DNA of 64,000 nt from Seonamhaeicola sp. ML3. GTDB lineage: Bacteria > Bacteroidota > Bacteroidia > Flavobacteriales > Flavobacteriaceae. The notes beneath the pieces were generated by a model that worked only from the letters and a program-made list of their open reading frames with translations, did not search any database and had not been told where the DNA came from. Made by a program: the position numbers and the translations under genes. Within the stretch, counting starts at the first letter, position 1, and the number at the start of each line of letters is the position of its first letter. This document shows, one piece after another, positions 1 to 9,344 of this stretch. Location: the NCBI RefSeq assembly GCF_023273855.1, contig NZ_CP096884.1, forward strand, positions 1,302,001 to 1,366,000, read 5' to 3'.

Positions 1-1
1 T

Positions 2-307
2 CAAAACGAAGCACTACAGCAAACCAATAACATAAAATTTTGCCATATAGAAAACGAAAACCTTATGGCGTTTTACAAGTGGAACGATTCTAAAACTAAT
101 GAGCTATTAATCATTATTAGTTTAGATGCTCACAATATGCAGCAAGGAACAGTTCAGTTACCGTTGGCAGAAATGGGAGTTGACGCTGGTCATCATATTG
201 AAATGCATGATTTAATTACCGATAATCGTTATAACTGGCAAAACGAGTGGAACTTTGTAGAGTTACATCCTACTTTACCGTTCCATATTTTCCAAATGAA
301 TAAATAA
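2..307 (+). CDS. glgE: GlgE alpha-1,4-glucan:maltose-1-phosphate maltosyltransferase, C-terminal fragment
   Basis: The frame is open from base 2, so this is the last ~101 codons of a gene cut by the window edge. The tail reads NEALQQTNNIKFCHIENEN, later NRYNWQNEWNFVEL and LPFHIFQM, a pattern I recognise as the C-terminal beta-sandwich of GlgE (GH13 subfamily 3). GlgE transfers maltose from maltose-1-phosphate onto linear alpha-1,4-glucan in the cytoplasm. The next gene, six bases downstream, is a maltokinase, the enzyme that makes this donor, and glgB follows, so the operon supports the call. The catalytic domain is outside the window, so activity cannot be judged. The ATG at 65 is internal, not the start. 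Confidence 0.85.
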   Translation, partial: QNEALQQTNNIKFCHIENENLMAFYKWNDSKTNELLIIISLDAHNMQQGTVQLPLAEMGVDAGHHIEMHDLITDNRYNWQNEWNFVELHPTLPFHIFQMNK

Positions 308-313
308 TACCAT

Positions 314-1942
314 ATGACCAAAACAACAACTCGTTCTCAAACAGATGCTGTGTTCGTTATCAATGAACATTGGGAACAGTTGTTGAATAATAAAGCTTTT
401 ACGAGCGCTTTTTTAAGTGATGTTTTAGAAAATTATATCGTAAAACAGCGGTGGTATGGCGGTAAGGCAAGCCGTATAAAATACATTGAATTATCAGAAT
501 ATTTTAGACTACAGCATAAAGGCGAAGTATATTACGGGTTAATTCTAGAAGTAAATTACCATGAGGCCTTTTATCATCATTATTTTCTGCCCATTGCCTT
601 CGTTACCGACGAGGCTTACGTAGAGGACAGTGCTATTCTGCCCATAGAACTATCGGGGATTGGCGGCCATATTATAGATGCCACTTACCTTGAGGCTTTT
701 AGAAGAGTAATTTTCAACAGACTAGTTACAGCAGAACCGAACGATAAAACTCCCGTTCGATATCACAAAAACAAACGTCTTGATGGTATTGAATACGAAA
801 CTTCTAGGTTTATGGGCTTGGAACAAAGCAATACCTCTATAGTTTACAACAATAAGTACGTTTTAAAATTCTTTAGGCGCATATATGCCGATAAAAATCC
901 AGATTATGAAATGTCTCGATTTCTTTCTGAGAAAAAAGAATTTAAAAACACACCTGCTTATCTAGGAAGTATCAATATTGAAGACTCCGATAGCGATATT
1001 ATCACCATAGCTCTAATGCAAGAAATGATTCCTAATGAAGGGGATGCTTGGGATTATATGCTAAAAGAACTTCATAAGCTCTTCATGCATCTCAAGGAAA
1101 CGCAAATAGATGTTGCTACTTTATCAAATGCCCCTTTATTTTCCAGATTGAACTTAGAGGATATTTCTCCTGAAATTCTTAACTGGATAGGCCTTTCTTT
1201 TTTCAAAAAAATACAAACTTTGGCAAAAAGAACAGCAGAAATGCATATTGCCCTTGGCGCTGAATTTGAAGAAACAGCTTTCGACCCAGCAAGATTTAAT
1301 AGCGATTACGAGGTTTGGCTAAAAAACAGATTGCTTTATCAATTCCAAAATAGACTCAATACCGTTGAAAACAACCTTCATAAGTTAGAAGGCCTTACAC
1401 TCAAATTGGCCCAAGAATTTCTTGATAGAAAAAACGACATAAGGAAGCGTTTTGTAAAATTCGATTGGACCAAACTGAAAGGCGAACGCATAAGGGTTCA
1501 TGGTGATTATCACTTAGGGCAAATATTGGTTCATAAAGACGACTTCTATATTTTAGATTTCGAAGGCGAGCCAGAAAGTACCATTCGAGATCGTAAAGTA
1601 AAGCAACCCCCATTAAAAGATGTTTCGGGCTTATTTCGAAGTTTTCACTATGCTATTTATAGTTGTATCCTCAATCATGGAGCAACATATGGTATACCTC
1701 GAAAGCAGTTGTTTAAAGCAGCCGATGTTTTATTCAACCATATCACTGGTGTGTTTTTAGACACCTATGTCGCACTAGTACGGGAAGCTAACTTAAACAT
1801 TGGCTACGAAAAAGAACGCAATTTTATTTTAAAATATACAATGCTCGAAAAAGCCGTTTATGAAATCGGATACGAGCTAAACTCACGTCCACAATGGGCG
1901 GTAATCCCTTTAAAGGGAATCTCTAACATTATTAACAACTAA
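314..1942 (+). CDS. mak: Maltokinase
   Basis: ATP-dependent kinase making maltose-1-phosphate for GlgE. The 542-residue protein has an N-terminal cap region with the RWYGGKA motif around residues 46-52, typical of maltokinases and TreS-Pep2 fusions. It also has a kinase lobe of the aminoglycoside-phosphotransferase fold with HGDYHLGQ near residue 395 (catalytic loop) and LDFEGEP near 414-420 (metal-binding DFE). It is a stand-alone protein, not fused to trehalose synthase. The ATG lies six bases after the glgE stop, and glgB starts six bases after its own stop, so the three genes are almost certainly co-transcribed. Trehalose synthase, which would supply maltose, is not visible here. Confidence 0.88.
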   Translation: MTKTTTRSQTDAVFVINEHWEQLLNNKAFTSAFLSDVLENYIVKQRWYGGKASRIKYIELSEYFRLQHKGEVYYGLILEVNYHEAFYHHYFLPIAFVTDEAYVEDSAILPIELSGIGGHIIDATYLEAFRRVIFNRLVTAEPNDKTPVRYHKNKRLDGIEYETSRFMGLEQSNTSIVYNNKYVLKFFRRIYADKNPDYEMSRFLSEKKEFKNTPAYLGSINIEDSDSDIITIALMQEMIPNEGDAWDYMLKELHKLFMHLKETQIDVATLSNAPLFSRLNLEDISPEILNWIGLSFFKKIQTLAKRTAEMHIALGAEFEETAFDPARFNSDYEVWLKNRLLYQFQNRLNTVENNLHKLEGLTLKLAQEFLDRKNDIRKRFVKFDWTKLKGERIRVHGDYHLGQILVHKDDFYILDFEGEPESTIRDRKVKQPPLKDVSGLFRSFHYAIYSCILNHGATYGIPRKQLFKAADVLFNHITGVFLDTYVALVREANLNIGYEKERNFILKYTMLEKAVYEIGYELNSRPQWAVIPLKGISNIINN

Positions 1943-1948
1943 CTATTC

Positions 1949-3856
1949 ATGGCACATGTAAAATCTTATAGCTTATTCACAGATTTCGATATCGACTTGT
2001 TCAAATCAGGCAAACACTATCGCCTTTACGAGAAATTTGGTTCGCACCTTGTTACTGTAGATGGTATAGAAGGCACCTATTTTGCAGTTTGGGCACCTAG
2101 CGCCAAACAAGTATCGGTGGTTGGGGATTTTAATTATTGGATGGAAGGCGAGCATCAGCTTAATGTACGATGGGATTCTAGTGGTATCTGGGAAGGTTTT
2201 ATTCCTATGGTAAGTAAAGGGAGTATCTACAAATACAAAATTCAAAGTCATCACAATGATATAAAAACAGAAAAAGCCGACCCCTACGCAAGACGCTGCG
2301 AACACCCACCAAGTACGGCCTCTATAGTTTGGGACGACAACTATACCTGGAAAGATAAATCTTGGATGAAAAACAGAAAGAAACACAATGCTATAGATGC
2401 ACCTTATTCTGTTTACGAAGTACACTTAGGATCCTGGAAGCGTAATGTCGAAGAAGACCGTTTTATGTCTTATTACGAATTGGCCGATGATTTAGTACAG
2501 TACGTGAAAGAAATGAATTTTACCCATGTAGAGCTTATGCCTATTATGGAATATCCTTTCGATCCTTCGTGGGGTTACCAGCTTACAGGGTATTTTGCAC
2601 CAACCTCAAGATTCGGGTATCCCGAAGAGTTTAAATACCTAGTAGATCAACTGCACCAAAATGGCATTGGTATTATTTTAGATTGGGTACCTTCTCACTT
2701 CCCAGAAGATGCTCACGGATTGGGATTCTTTGATGGATCACATCTATATGAACACCCTGATCGCCGTAAGGGCTATCACCCAGACTGGAAAAGTTTAATC
2801 TTTAATTATGAACGAAACGAAGTTCGTTCATTCCTTATAAGTAATGCAGTATTTTGGTTAGATCAATATCACGCCGACGGGCTACGTGTAGACGCAGTAG
2901 CTTCTATGTTGTTCCTAGATTACTCTAGAGAAGACGGTGAGTGGGAACCTAATATCTATGGCGGAAGAGAAAATCTTGCGGTTATAGATTTCCTTAAACA
3001 ATTGAATGAAGAAGTATACAAATCCTTCCCAGATGTTCAAACTATTGCTGAAGAATCGACCGCATTCCCAATGGTATCCAAACCTACCTTTTTGGGCGGA
3101 TTAGGCTTTGGCATGAAATGGATGATGGGCTGGATGCACGATACCTTAGAATATTTTGCTAAAGACCCAGTGTATCGAAAATACCATCAAAATGAAATTA
3201 CCTTCAGTTTAGCCTATGCTTTTACAGAAAATTTCATGCTACCCTTGTCACACGATGAGGTTGTTTATGGTAAAAATTCCATTTTAGGAAGAATGCCTGG
3301 AGACGAATGGCAACGTTTTGCAAACCTAAGATTGCTTTACGGTTATATGTTCACACATCCCGGAACTAAACTTTTGTTTATGGGTGGTGAATTTGGGCAA
3401 TACAACGAATGGAATTTTCAAGAAAGTTTGGATTGGAATTTATTGGATTTTAAGCCTCATAAAGACACACAAAACTACTTTAAAGCTTTAAATAAACTTT
3501 ACAAAAGCACACCGGCACTTTACGAAAAAGCCTTTACTAGCGAAGGATTTGAATGGATAAGCCACGACGATCACGACAATTGTGTAATATCTTATATACG
3601 AAAAGGGTACGATGAGGCCAATAATGTAGTGGTAGTTTGTAACCTCACACCAACCATTCGTGAAAACTATAAAATAGGTGTCCCTTTTGAAGGAAAATTA
3701 AAAGAAATCTTTAACTCAGACCTTAAAAAGTTTGGAGGAAGCGGTATAAGTAATCGAAAGGGTATTGCCATTCAAAAAGAGTCATGGAATGGAAAAGATT
3801 TTTCTGCTGAAATTACCTTGCCACCTCTTGGTGTTGTAGTATTTAACTTCCAATAA
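1949..3856 (+). CDS. glgB: 1,4-alpha-glucan branching enzyme
   Basis: Introduces alpha-1,6 branches into glycogen-like glucan. The 635-residue protein starts with a CBM48-type module (VWAPSAKQVSVVGDFNYW, about residues 47-65) and continues into a GH13 barrel. The catalytic residues are readable: nucleophile D315 in GLRVDAVASM, acid/base E368 in TIAEEST, and transition-state stabiliser D436 in LSHDEVVYGK. A C-terminal all-beta domain ends in LPPLGVVVFNF. The length matches single-N-domain GlgB proteins. It is the third gene of the GlgE pathway operon, six bases after the maltokinase stop, and is followed by a strong hairpin terminator at 3914-3947. Confidence 0.95.
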   Translation: MAHVKSYSLFTDFDIDLFKSGKHYRLYEKFGSHLVTVDGIEGTYFAVWAPSAKQVSVVGDFNYWMEGEHQLNVRWDSSGIWEGFIPMVSKGSIYKYKIQSHHNDIKTEKADPYARRCEHPPSTASIVWDDNYTWKDKSWMKNRKKHNAIDAPYSVYEVHLGSWKRNVEEDRFMSYYELADDLVQYVKEMNFTHVELMPIMEYPFDPSWGYQLTGYFAPTSRFGYPEEFKYLVDQLHQNGIGIILDWVPSHFPEDAHGLGFFDGSHLYEHPDRRKGYHPDWKSLIFNYERNEVRSFLISNAVFWLDQYHADGLRVDAVASMLFLDYSREDGEWEPNIYGGRENLAVIDFLKQLNEEVYKSFPDVQTIAEESTAFPMVSKPTFLGGLGFGMKWMMGWMHDTLEYFAKDPVYRKYHQNEITFSLAYAFTENFMLPLSHDEVVYGKNSILGRMPGDEWQRFANLRLLYGYMFTHPGTKLLFMGGEFGQYNEWNFQESLDWNLLDFKPHKDTQNYFKALNKLYKSTPALYEKAFTSEGFEWISHDDHDNCVISYIRKGYDEANNVVVVCNLTPTIRENYKIGVPFEGKLKEIFNSDLKKFGGSGISNRKGIAIQKESWNGKDFSAEITLPPLGVVVFNFQ

Positions 3857-3913
3857 AAGATATGCTTACATAATACGTAAAATAGGCTTTAATTATTTAA
3901 CGGTTAGATAATA

Positions 3914-3947
3914 AAAACGTGGTTTTTTTAAAAAAAAACCACGTTTT
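3914..3947 (+). terminator. Rho-independent terminator after glgB
   Basis: A 16-bp perfect stem (AAAACGTGGTTTTTTT paired with AAAAAAACCACGTTTT) with a 2-base loop lies 57 bases after the glgB stop. The stem has a GC-containing core flanked by A and T runs on both sides, so it could act in either direction. It separates the glgE-mak-glgB operon from the GH31 gene. Confidence 0.75.
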
Positions 3948-3999
3948 AAAATATATTCTTTTAGTATTTTCGTCAATTCATAACTAACTGATTTTATTT

Positions 4000-6399
4000 A
4001 TGATACTGAATACTGAATTAGAATATAAAGGCGATTTGTTTCCTTCGCAGGTTGTGGGTTACGAGAAGGATGTTGATATATTAAATTTCGCCACTTCAAA
4101 TAATGTAATATTACAACTTACTGTACTCAGAGATAGTGTACTTCGCTTTAGATATACCACCGTTGGAAAGTTCGATAATGATTTTTCATATGCCATTGAC
4201 GAAAAAGCAAGTCGTGGATTCAATCACCTTGAAATAACCGACGATGAGGAAAAGTACATCGTTACGACTGCTAAACTAATTTGCCACATATACAAGAGCG
4301 ACTTAAGAACCTCAATTCTAGATGCTAATGATAATTCTATCATCTGTCAAGACGAGCTTGGTTTTCATTGGGAAGAGAGCTATGAATTAGGTGGAGATAT
4401 TGTGAAAATGAGTAAAGCAGCTCAAAATGGTGAAAGCTATTATGGTCTTGGAGATAAACCAGAGCATATAAATTTGAAGGGGCGTCGTTTTGAAAACTGG
4501 GCTACAGATTCTTATGCCTATGGTAAAAACACCGACCCGATTTACAAAGCTATTCCGTTTTATACTGGGTTACACGAAGGGAAATCTTATGGTATTTTCT
4601 TTGACAACAGTTTTAGAACTTACTTCGATTTTTGTCAAGAAAGACGTAATGTAACCAGCTTTTGGGCTCTAGGAGGAGAAATGAATTACTATTTCTTCTA
4701 CGGTCCTAAAATGGAAGATGTTGTGGTAAGCTACACCGATTTAACGGGTACTCCAGAATTACCCCCATTATGGGCTTTGGGTTACCACCAATGTAAATGG
4801 AGTTACTATCCTGAGTCTAAGGTTAAAGAGATTACCGATAAGTTTAGAGAACTCAAAATACCATGTGATGCTATCTACTTAGATATTGATTATATGGAAG
4901 GCTTCCGTTGTTTTACATGGAGCAAAGAATATTTCCCTGAGCCAAAACGTATGGTTAAGGAGCTGGCTGACGACGGATTTAAAACCGTTGTAATCATTGA
5001 TCCGGGAATTAAAATAGATATGGAATACGATGTATTCCGTGAAGGTTTAGAAAAAGATTATTTCTGTAAACGAGCCGATGGCCCCTACATGAAAGGTAAA
5101 GTATGGCCTGGAGAATGTTATTTCCCAGATTTTACAAGACCCGAAGTACGCGAATGGTGGGCCGGTTTGTTTAAAGAACTCATAGAAGATATTGGTGTTA
5201 AAGGGGTTTGGAACGATATGAACGAACCTGCTGTAATGGATGTTCCAGGAAAATCGTTCCCTCCAGATGTGAGACACGATTACGATGGTAACCCTTGCTC
5301 CCACCAAAAAGCGCATAACATTTACGGTATGCAGATGGCAAGAGCTACTTACCATGGTTTAAAACGCTTTAATTATCCAAAACGCCCATTTGTAATTACC
5401 CGTTCTGCTTATTCGGGTACACAACGTTACACCTCAACATGGATGGGAGACAACGTAGCTACTTGGGAACACTTACAAATTGCCAATATCCAAGCGCAAC
5501 GCTTGGCTTTATCTGGTTTCTCTTTTGCGGGATCTGATATTGGTGGTTTTGCGGAGCAACCTAATGGCGAGCTGTATGCCCGTTGGATTCAATTAGGTGT
5601 TTTCCACCCATTCTGTAGAACCCACTCTTCTGGAGATCACGGTGATCAAGAACCTTGGGCTTTCGATGAAGAAATTACAGATATTGTTAGAAAATTCATT
5701 GAAATAAGATATGAGCTTCTACCATACTTGTACACCACGTTTTATAAATATCACCACGATAACATTCCAATGTTAAAATCGTTGGTTTTATTCGATCAGG
5801 AAGATACACAAACACATTATAGAACCGACGAATTTGTTGTTGGTAACCATCTTCTGGTTTGTCCAATAAACGAACCGAATTCTAAAGGAAGGCGCATGTA
5901 TATTCCTAGAGGAGAATGGTATAACTATTGGACAGATGAGGTTGTTGTTGGAGGAAAAGAAACATGGGTTGATGCTGATTTAGACAGTATGCCAATATTC
6001 GTAAAAGCCGGTGCTATTATTCCAAAATATCCAATACAGCAATACGTTGGTGAAAAAGAAATCGATCAATTAACCTTAGACGTTTATTACAAAAACGGCA
6101 AAGAAGATTCGGAAATTTACGAAGATGCCAACGATGGTTACGATTATACCAAAGGAAGATATAGTTTAAAGAAGTTTAACTTAGCAGGTAATGGTGATAA
6201 GCTAATCATAAGAATTCATAAAAGAGGTGCCTACATTGCGCCTTATGAAACCTTCAAGATTAATTTCCACGGACTACCGTTTAAAGTTAAATCGATTAAG
6301 GTAGATAACGAGTATGTAGACTTAAAAGATGTTAAGTTCAAGAATAACTCATTGGTTGTTACAAAGCTGTTTACAAACCTACAGCTAAAAGCAGACTAA
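4000..6399 (+). CDS. GH31 alpha-glucosidase
   Basis: Retaining glycoside hydrolase of family 31, 799 residues, predicted to release glucose from alpha-glucans or malto-oligosaccharides. The nucleophile is D406 in WNDMNEPAV. The likely acid/base is D484 in WMGDNVATWE, followed by GSDIGGF and the substrate-site region HPFCRTHSSGDHG. The N-terminal beta-sandwich contains YGLGDKPEHINLKGRRF and the C-terminal domain ends in the DUF5110-like region. No signal peptide is visible, so it is probably cytoplasmic and may recycle glucan made by the upstream GlgE pathway. It sits 143 bases after glgB behind a terminator, so it probably has its own promoter. Exact linkage specificity cannot be read from sequence. 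Confidence 0.9.
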   Translation: MILNTELEYKGDLFPSQVVGYEKDVDILNFATSNNVILQLTVLRDSVLRFRYTTVGKFDNDFSYAIDEKASRGFNHLEITDDEEKYIVTTAKLICHIYKSDLRTSILDANDNSIICQDELGFHWEESYELGGDIVKMSKAAQNGESYYGLGDKPEHINLKGRRFENWATDSYAYGKNTDPIYKAIPFYTGLHEGKSYGIFFDNSFRTYFDFCQERRNVTSFWALGGEMNYYFFYGPKMEDVVVSYTDLTGTPELPPLWALGYHQCKWSYYPESKVKEITDKFRELKIPCDAIYLDIDYMEGFRCFTWSKEYFPEPKRMVKELADDGFKTVVIIDPGIKIDMEYDVFREGLEKDYFCKRADGPYMKGKVWPGECYFPDFTRPEVREWWAGLFKELIEDIGVKGVWNDMNEPAVMDVPGKSFPPDVRHDYDGNPCSHQKAHNIYGMQMARATYHGLKRFNYPKRPFVITRSAYSGTQRYTSTWMGDNVATWEHLQIANIQAQRLALSGFSFAGSDIGGFAEQPNGELYARWIQLGVFHPFCRTHSSGDHGDQEPWAFDEEITDIVRKFIEIRYELLPYLYTTFYKYHHDNIPMLKSLVLFDQEDTQTHYRTDEFVVGNHLLVCPINEPNSKGRRMYIPRGEWYNYWTDEVVVGGKETWVDADLDSMPIFVKAGAIIPKYPIQQYVGEKEIDQLTLDVYYKNGKEDSEIYEDANDGYDYTKGRYSLKKFNLAGNGDKLIIRIHKRGAYIAPYETFKINFHGLPFKVKSIKVDNEYVDLKDVKFKNNSLVVTKLFTNLQLKAD

Positions 6400-6428
6400 G
6401 TACTATCTATCATATAAACAAAAAGAGA

Positions 6429-6458
6429 AAGGCTATCGTAACAGATAGCCTTTTTTTA
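6429..6458 (+). terminator. Rho-independent terminator between convergent genes
   Basis: AAGGCTATC and GATAGCCTT form a stem around the 6-base loop GTAACA, followed by seven T. It lies 30 bases after the GH31 stop. The T run overlaps the stop end of the convergent antiporter gene, and the A-rich 5' flank could also serve the minus strand. Confidence 0.8.
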
Positions 6459-8279
6459 TTCAATAGCTTTTCCTAAATATACCAGCTTATACCCTTTTTC
6501 AATTTTCATAGATTTACTACTGTAAGTTGAAATAATTTCGAAAACACCTCGCTTATCTTTTATTAATATAGGTGTTCTGTTTTCATCCTTACTTACTTTT
6601 TCAATAAGTTCATCGTAGTGCTTTCTACTTTCAATTTCAATCTCTTGAATGGAAGGGTATTTCAAGGCTATTTCGGTAAGCGCATTAAAATCGTCTGTTT
6701 GAGAAAATAGCCCTTCTTTAGGAATACTGTCTGGGTCGCTCATTTCCTCGGCAGAAATCAATCTGAAGGTACCGTTTTCACCAAACTGGTCACTAAATTT
6801 ATTAATGGCATAATCGTTAATAGCAGCACTACCGGTAAGCGCCATTAAAAACCCAACATCGTTTAGCTCAATATTATCCTCCAATTTAACCGAATAGATA
6901 TCGGTATTTATAGCCTCAAGCCCCATTTCCTTGGCTGCTTTTATGTTATTTTGATTACTATCTATAAACACAACATGCCTATTATTATCTACCAAATATT
7001 TACCTATTAAACGCGATACCGGCGATGCGCCAACTATTAAAACACCATAAGAGTTCTTTAAAAATACCCCTATAATTTTTGCAAAATATCGAGCTGTCGT
7101 AGCGTTCAAAAGGACCGTTCCAAGAACAATCATAAACACCAAAGGCGTAATGTACTCTGCACCTTCAACACCTTGTCGCATTAATTTACTCCCAAATAAA
7201 GACGCGATACCCGCTGCTACTATACCTCGAGGGCCTACCCAACTAATAAAAAGTTTATCATTCGTTTTTAGTGAAGAGTTGGCGGTACATATAAAAACAG
7301 CTATTGGTCGGACTATAAATACAACAGCTCCAAAAAGAATGGCAGCATTCCAGTTGTATAGCAACCTCATGTCCTCAATATTGATATTGGCTGCGAGCAA
7401 AATAAACAGAATAGATATGAGTAACACACTAAGCGACTCCTTAAAATATAGTAGCTCTTTGATGTTTTCGAGTTTTCCATTACCTAAAACCATTCCCATG
7501 ACTACAACAGCTAATAATCCCGATTCGTGAGCAAAAATCTCAGATTCTACAAACACCAACAATACCGTAGAAAGGGACACCACATTAAGAAGATAATGTG
7601 GTATAAGTTTTTTATTTATTACAAAGGCCAAAGCGTGTGCGAAGGTAAATCCAAAGGTTGTTCCAAAGAGTAAAATTTTACCAAATTCGATTAACGCCGT
7701 CTTGGTAAACCCTACTTCGCCTTCAACACTAATAAATTCAAAAACCAATACAGCAACTAAAGCACCTATGGGATCTATTAAAATACCTTCCCATTTTAAT
7801 ACTGTGGATATGTCTTTCTTAAGCGGAATGTTACGTAGAATGGGTGTTATTACTGTGGGCCCAGTTACAATAATCAATGCCGAAAAAAGAAATGATAATT
7901 CCCAACTCAAGTTAAAAACGAAATGAGCTAATATACCAGCACCAAAAAAAGTAACAGCAGATCCAAGCGTAATTAGCTTTGTAATGACAGGTCCCAAACT
8001 TTGAATTTCAGAACGCTTTAGGGTTAATCCCCCTTCAAAAAGAATAATGCTTATGGCCAACGACACAAAATAGTAAAGTCCTTCACCAGGAAATAGGCCT
8101 TTTTCTCCGTTCCAAATGGGTTCTATCCACTTCGTGCCATCTTCACTTAAATATTCAGCGGCAATAGGGCCAACCAAAAGACCAATTAAAATTAAGGGTA
8201 AAATGGCAGGAATCTTGAGTTTCCATGCAAACCACTGGGCTAAAATTCCTAGGATAATAATTCCTGCAAGTTCTAACAT
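6456..8279 (-). CDS. Cation:proton antiporter (CPA1/NhaP type) with C-terminal TrkA-N domain
   Basis: Inner-membrane Na+ or K+/H+ exchanger of about 607 residues. The first ~390 residues form roughly a dozen hydrophobic segments, with family landmarks ILFEGGLTL, ALIIVTGPTVITPIL, LKWEGILIDPIGALVAVLV and VGPRGIVAAGIASLFG. The soluble tail begins with a Rossmann/TrkA-N-like region (YGVLIVGASPVSRLIGKYL, then VVFIDSN). The usual GxGxxG loop is changed to GASPVSR, so nucleotide binding may differ. A TrkA-C-like end follows. I chose the ATG at 8279; an in-frame TTG six bases upstream is less likely. It is monocistronic and divergent from the MBL-fold gene. Confidence 0.85.
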   Translation of the reverse strand: MLELAGIIILGILAQWFAWKLKIPAILPLILIGLLVGPIAAEYLSEDGTKWIEPIWNGEKGLFPGEGLYYFVSLAISIILFEGGLTLKRSEIQSLGPVITKLITLGSAVTFFGAGILAHFVFNLSWELSFLFSALIIVTGPTVITPILRNIPLKKDISTVLKWEGILIDPIGALVAVLVFEFISVEGEVGFTKTALIEFGKILLFGTTFGFTFAHALAFVINKKLIPHYLLNVVSLSTVLLVFVESEIFAHESGLLAVVVMGMVLGNGKLENIKELLYFKESLSVLLISILFILLAANINIEDMRLLYNWNAAILFGAVVFIVRPIAVFICTANSSLKTNDKLFISWVGPRGIVAAGIASLFGSKLMRQGVEGAEYITPLVFMIVLGTVLLNATTARYFAKIIGVFLKNSYGVLIVGASPVSRLIGKYLVDNNRHVVFIDSNQNNIKAAKEMGLEAINTDIYSVKLEDNIELNDVGFLMALTGSAAINDYAINKFSDQFGENGTFRLISAEEMSDPDSIPKEGLFSQTDDFNALTEIALKYPSIQEIEIESRKHYDELIEKVSKDENRTPILIKDKRGVFEIISTYSSKSMKIEKGYKLVYLGKAIE

Positions 8280-8471
8280 ACACAAGTTATTTTTGTGAGA
8301 ACACTAATATAAATAAAACGATTGATTTCTTTTTTAAAATACTCCATTCGGATAATAAAATTCGATATTAAAATTTATCAATCTGTATAAACGTAATTTC
8401 TATTGTATTTAATCTTAATATATTCTTAACGAATCTTAAATTTCCTTGCTATTTTTTTAATTTTACATGTT

Positions 8472-9329
8472 ATGAAATTATACCCGATTAATGCTGGAAA
8501 TTTTAAGTTAGATGGTGGTGCCATGTTCGGTGTAGTACCCAAATCTCTATGGCAAAGAACCAATCCGGCAGACCAAAATAACATGATAGATATCGCGTCG
8601 CGTTGCTTGCTCATTGAAGATGGCAACAAGTTGATTTTAATCGACACTGGTATGGGCGATAAGCAATCTGATAAATTTTTTGGGTATTATAATTTGTGGG
8701 GTGATGACTCTTTAGATGTGTCTCTTAATAAACACGGATTCCATAGGGATGACATAACAGACGTGTTTTTAACGCACCTCCATTTTGATCATTGCGGCGG
8801 TTGTATTCAATGGAATAAGGCTAAAACTGGTTATGAACCAGCTTTTAAAAACGCGCATTTTTGGAGTAATAAAGATCACTGGAAATGGGCAACCGAACCC
8901 AACAGAAGGGAAAGAGCCTCGTTCTTAAAGGAAAATATTCTTCCAATAGAAGCGAGTGGCCAACTAAAATTTACTGCAATTACTAAAGACAACGCCTTGG
9001 CTAACTCAGAATTAGGCTTCGATATTCTTTTTGTTGATGGACATACCGACAAACAAATGCTCCCTATCATTACTTACCAAGAGAAAAGCATTGTCTTTAT
9101 GGCAGATTTATTACCAACTGCTGGCCATTTGCCCCTACCCTACATTATGAGCTATGATACAAGACCGCTTCTAACCCTTAATGAAAAAGAACGATTTTTA
9201 AACCTTGCTGCCGAAAACAATTATCATTTGTTTTTAGAACACGATGCCCACAACGAAATTATTACCGTTAAAAAAACAGATAAAGGTGTAAGGTTGAATG
9301 AAAGTCTTTCTATTAAAGACATTTTTTAA
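8472..9329 (+). CDS. MBL-fold metallo-hydrolase (lactonase-like)
   Basis: Metallo-beta-lactamase superfamily hydrolase of 285 residues. The metal-binding motif THLHFDHCGG gives H102, H104, D106 and H107. Further ligands are suggested by DGHTDKQ (about 190), FMADLLPTAGH and the late LEHDAHNE. The arrangement resembles the AHL-lactonase/YtnP-like branch rather than true beta-lactamases, but the substrate cannot be read. No signal peptide is seen, so it is likely cytoplasmic. It is followed after 15 bases by the subtilisin lipoprotein gene, so the two may be co-transcribed. Confidence 0.85.
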   Translation: MKLYPINAGNFKLDGGAMFGVVPKSLWQRTNPADQNNMIDIASRCLLIEDGNKLILIDTGMGDKQSDKFFGYYNLWGDDSLDVSLNKHGFHRDDITDVFLTHLHFDHCGGCIQWNKAKTGYEPAFKNAHFWSNKDHWKWATEPNRRERASFLKENILPIEASGQLKFTAITKDNALANSELGFDILFVDGHTDKQMLPIITYQEKSIVFMADLLPTAGHLPLPYIMSYDTRPLLTLNEKERFLNLAAENNYHLFLEHDAHNEIITVKKTDKGVRLNESLSIKDIF

Positions 9330-9344
9330 TTAATTAAAACAGCT

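Noticed and set aside
1401-1613. 70-codon minus-strand frame inside the maltokinase gene
   Set aside because: It is antisense to a clear coding region with no recognisable content; typical shadow frame.
7150-7530. 126-codon plus-strand frame opposite the antiporter gene
   Set aside because: Antisense shadow of a membrane protein gene; Ser/Thr/Pro-rich composition comes from the reverse complement of hydrophobic codons.
8426-8647. 73-codon minus-strand frame opposite the start of the MBL-fold gene
   Set aside because: Overlaps the real start and shows no family pattern.
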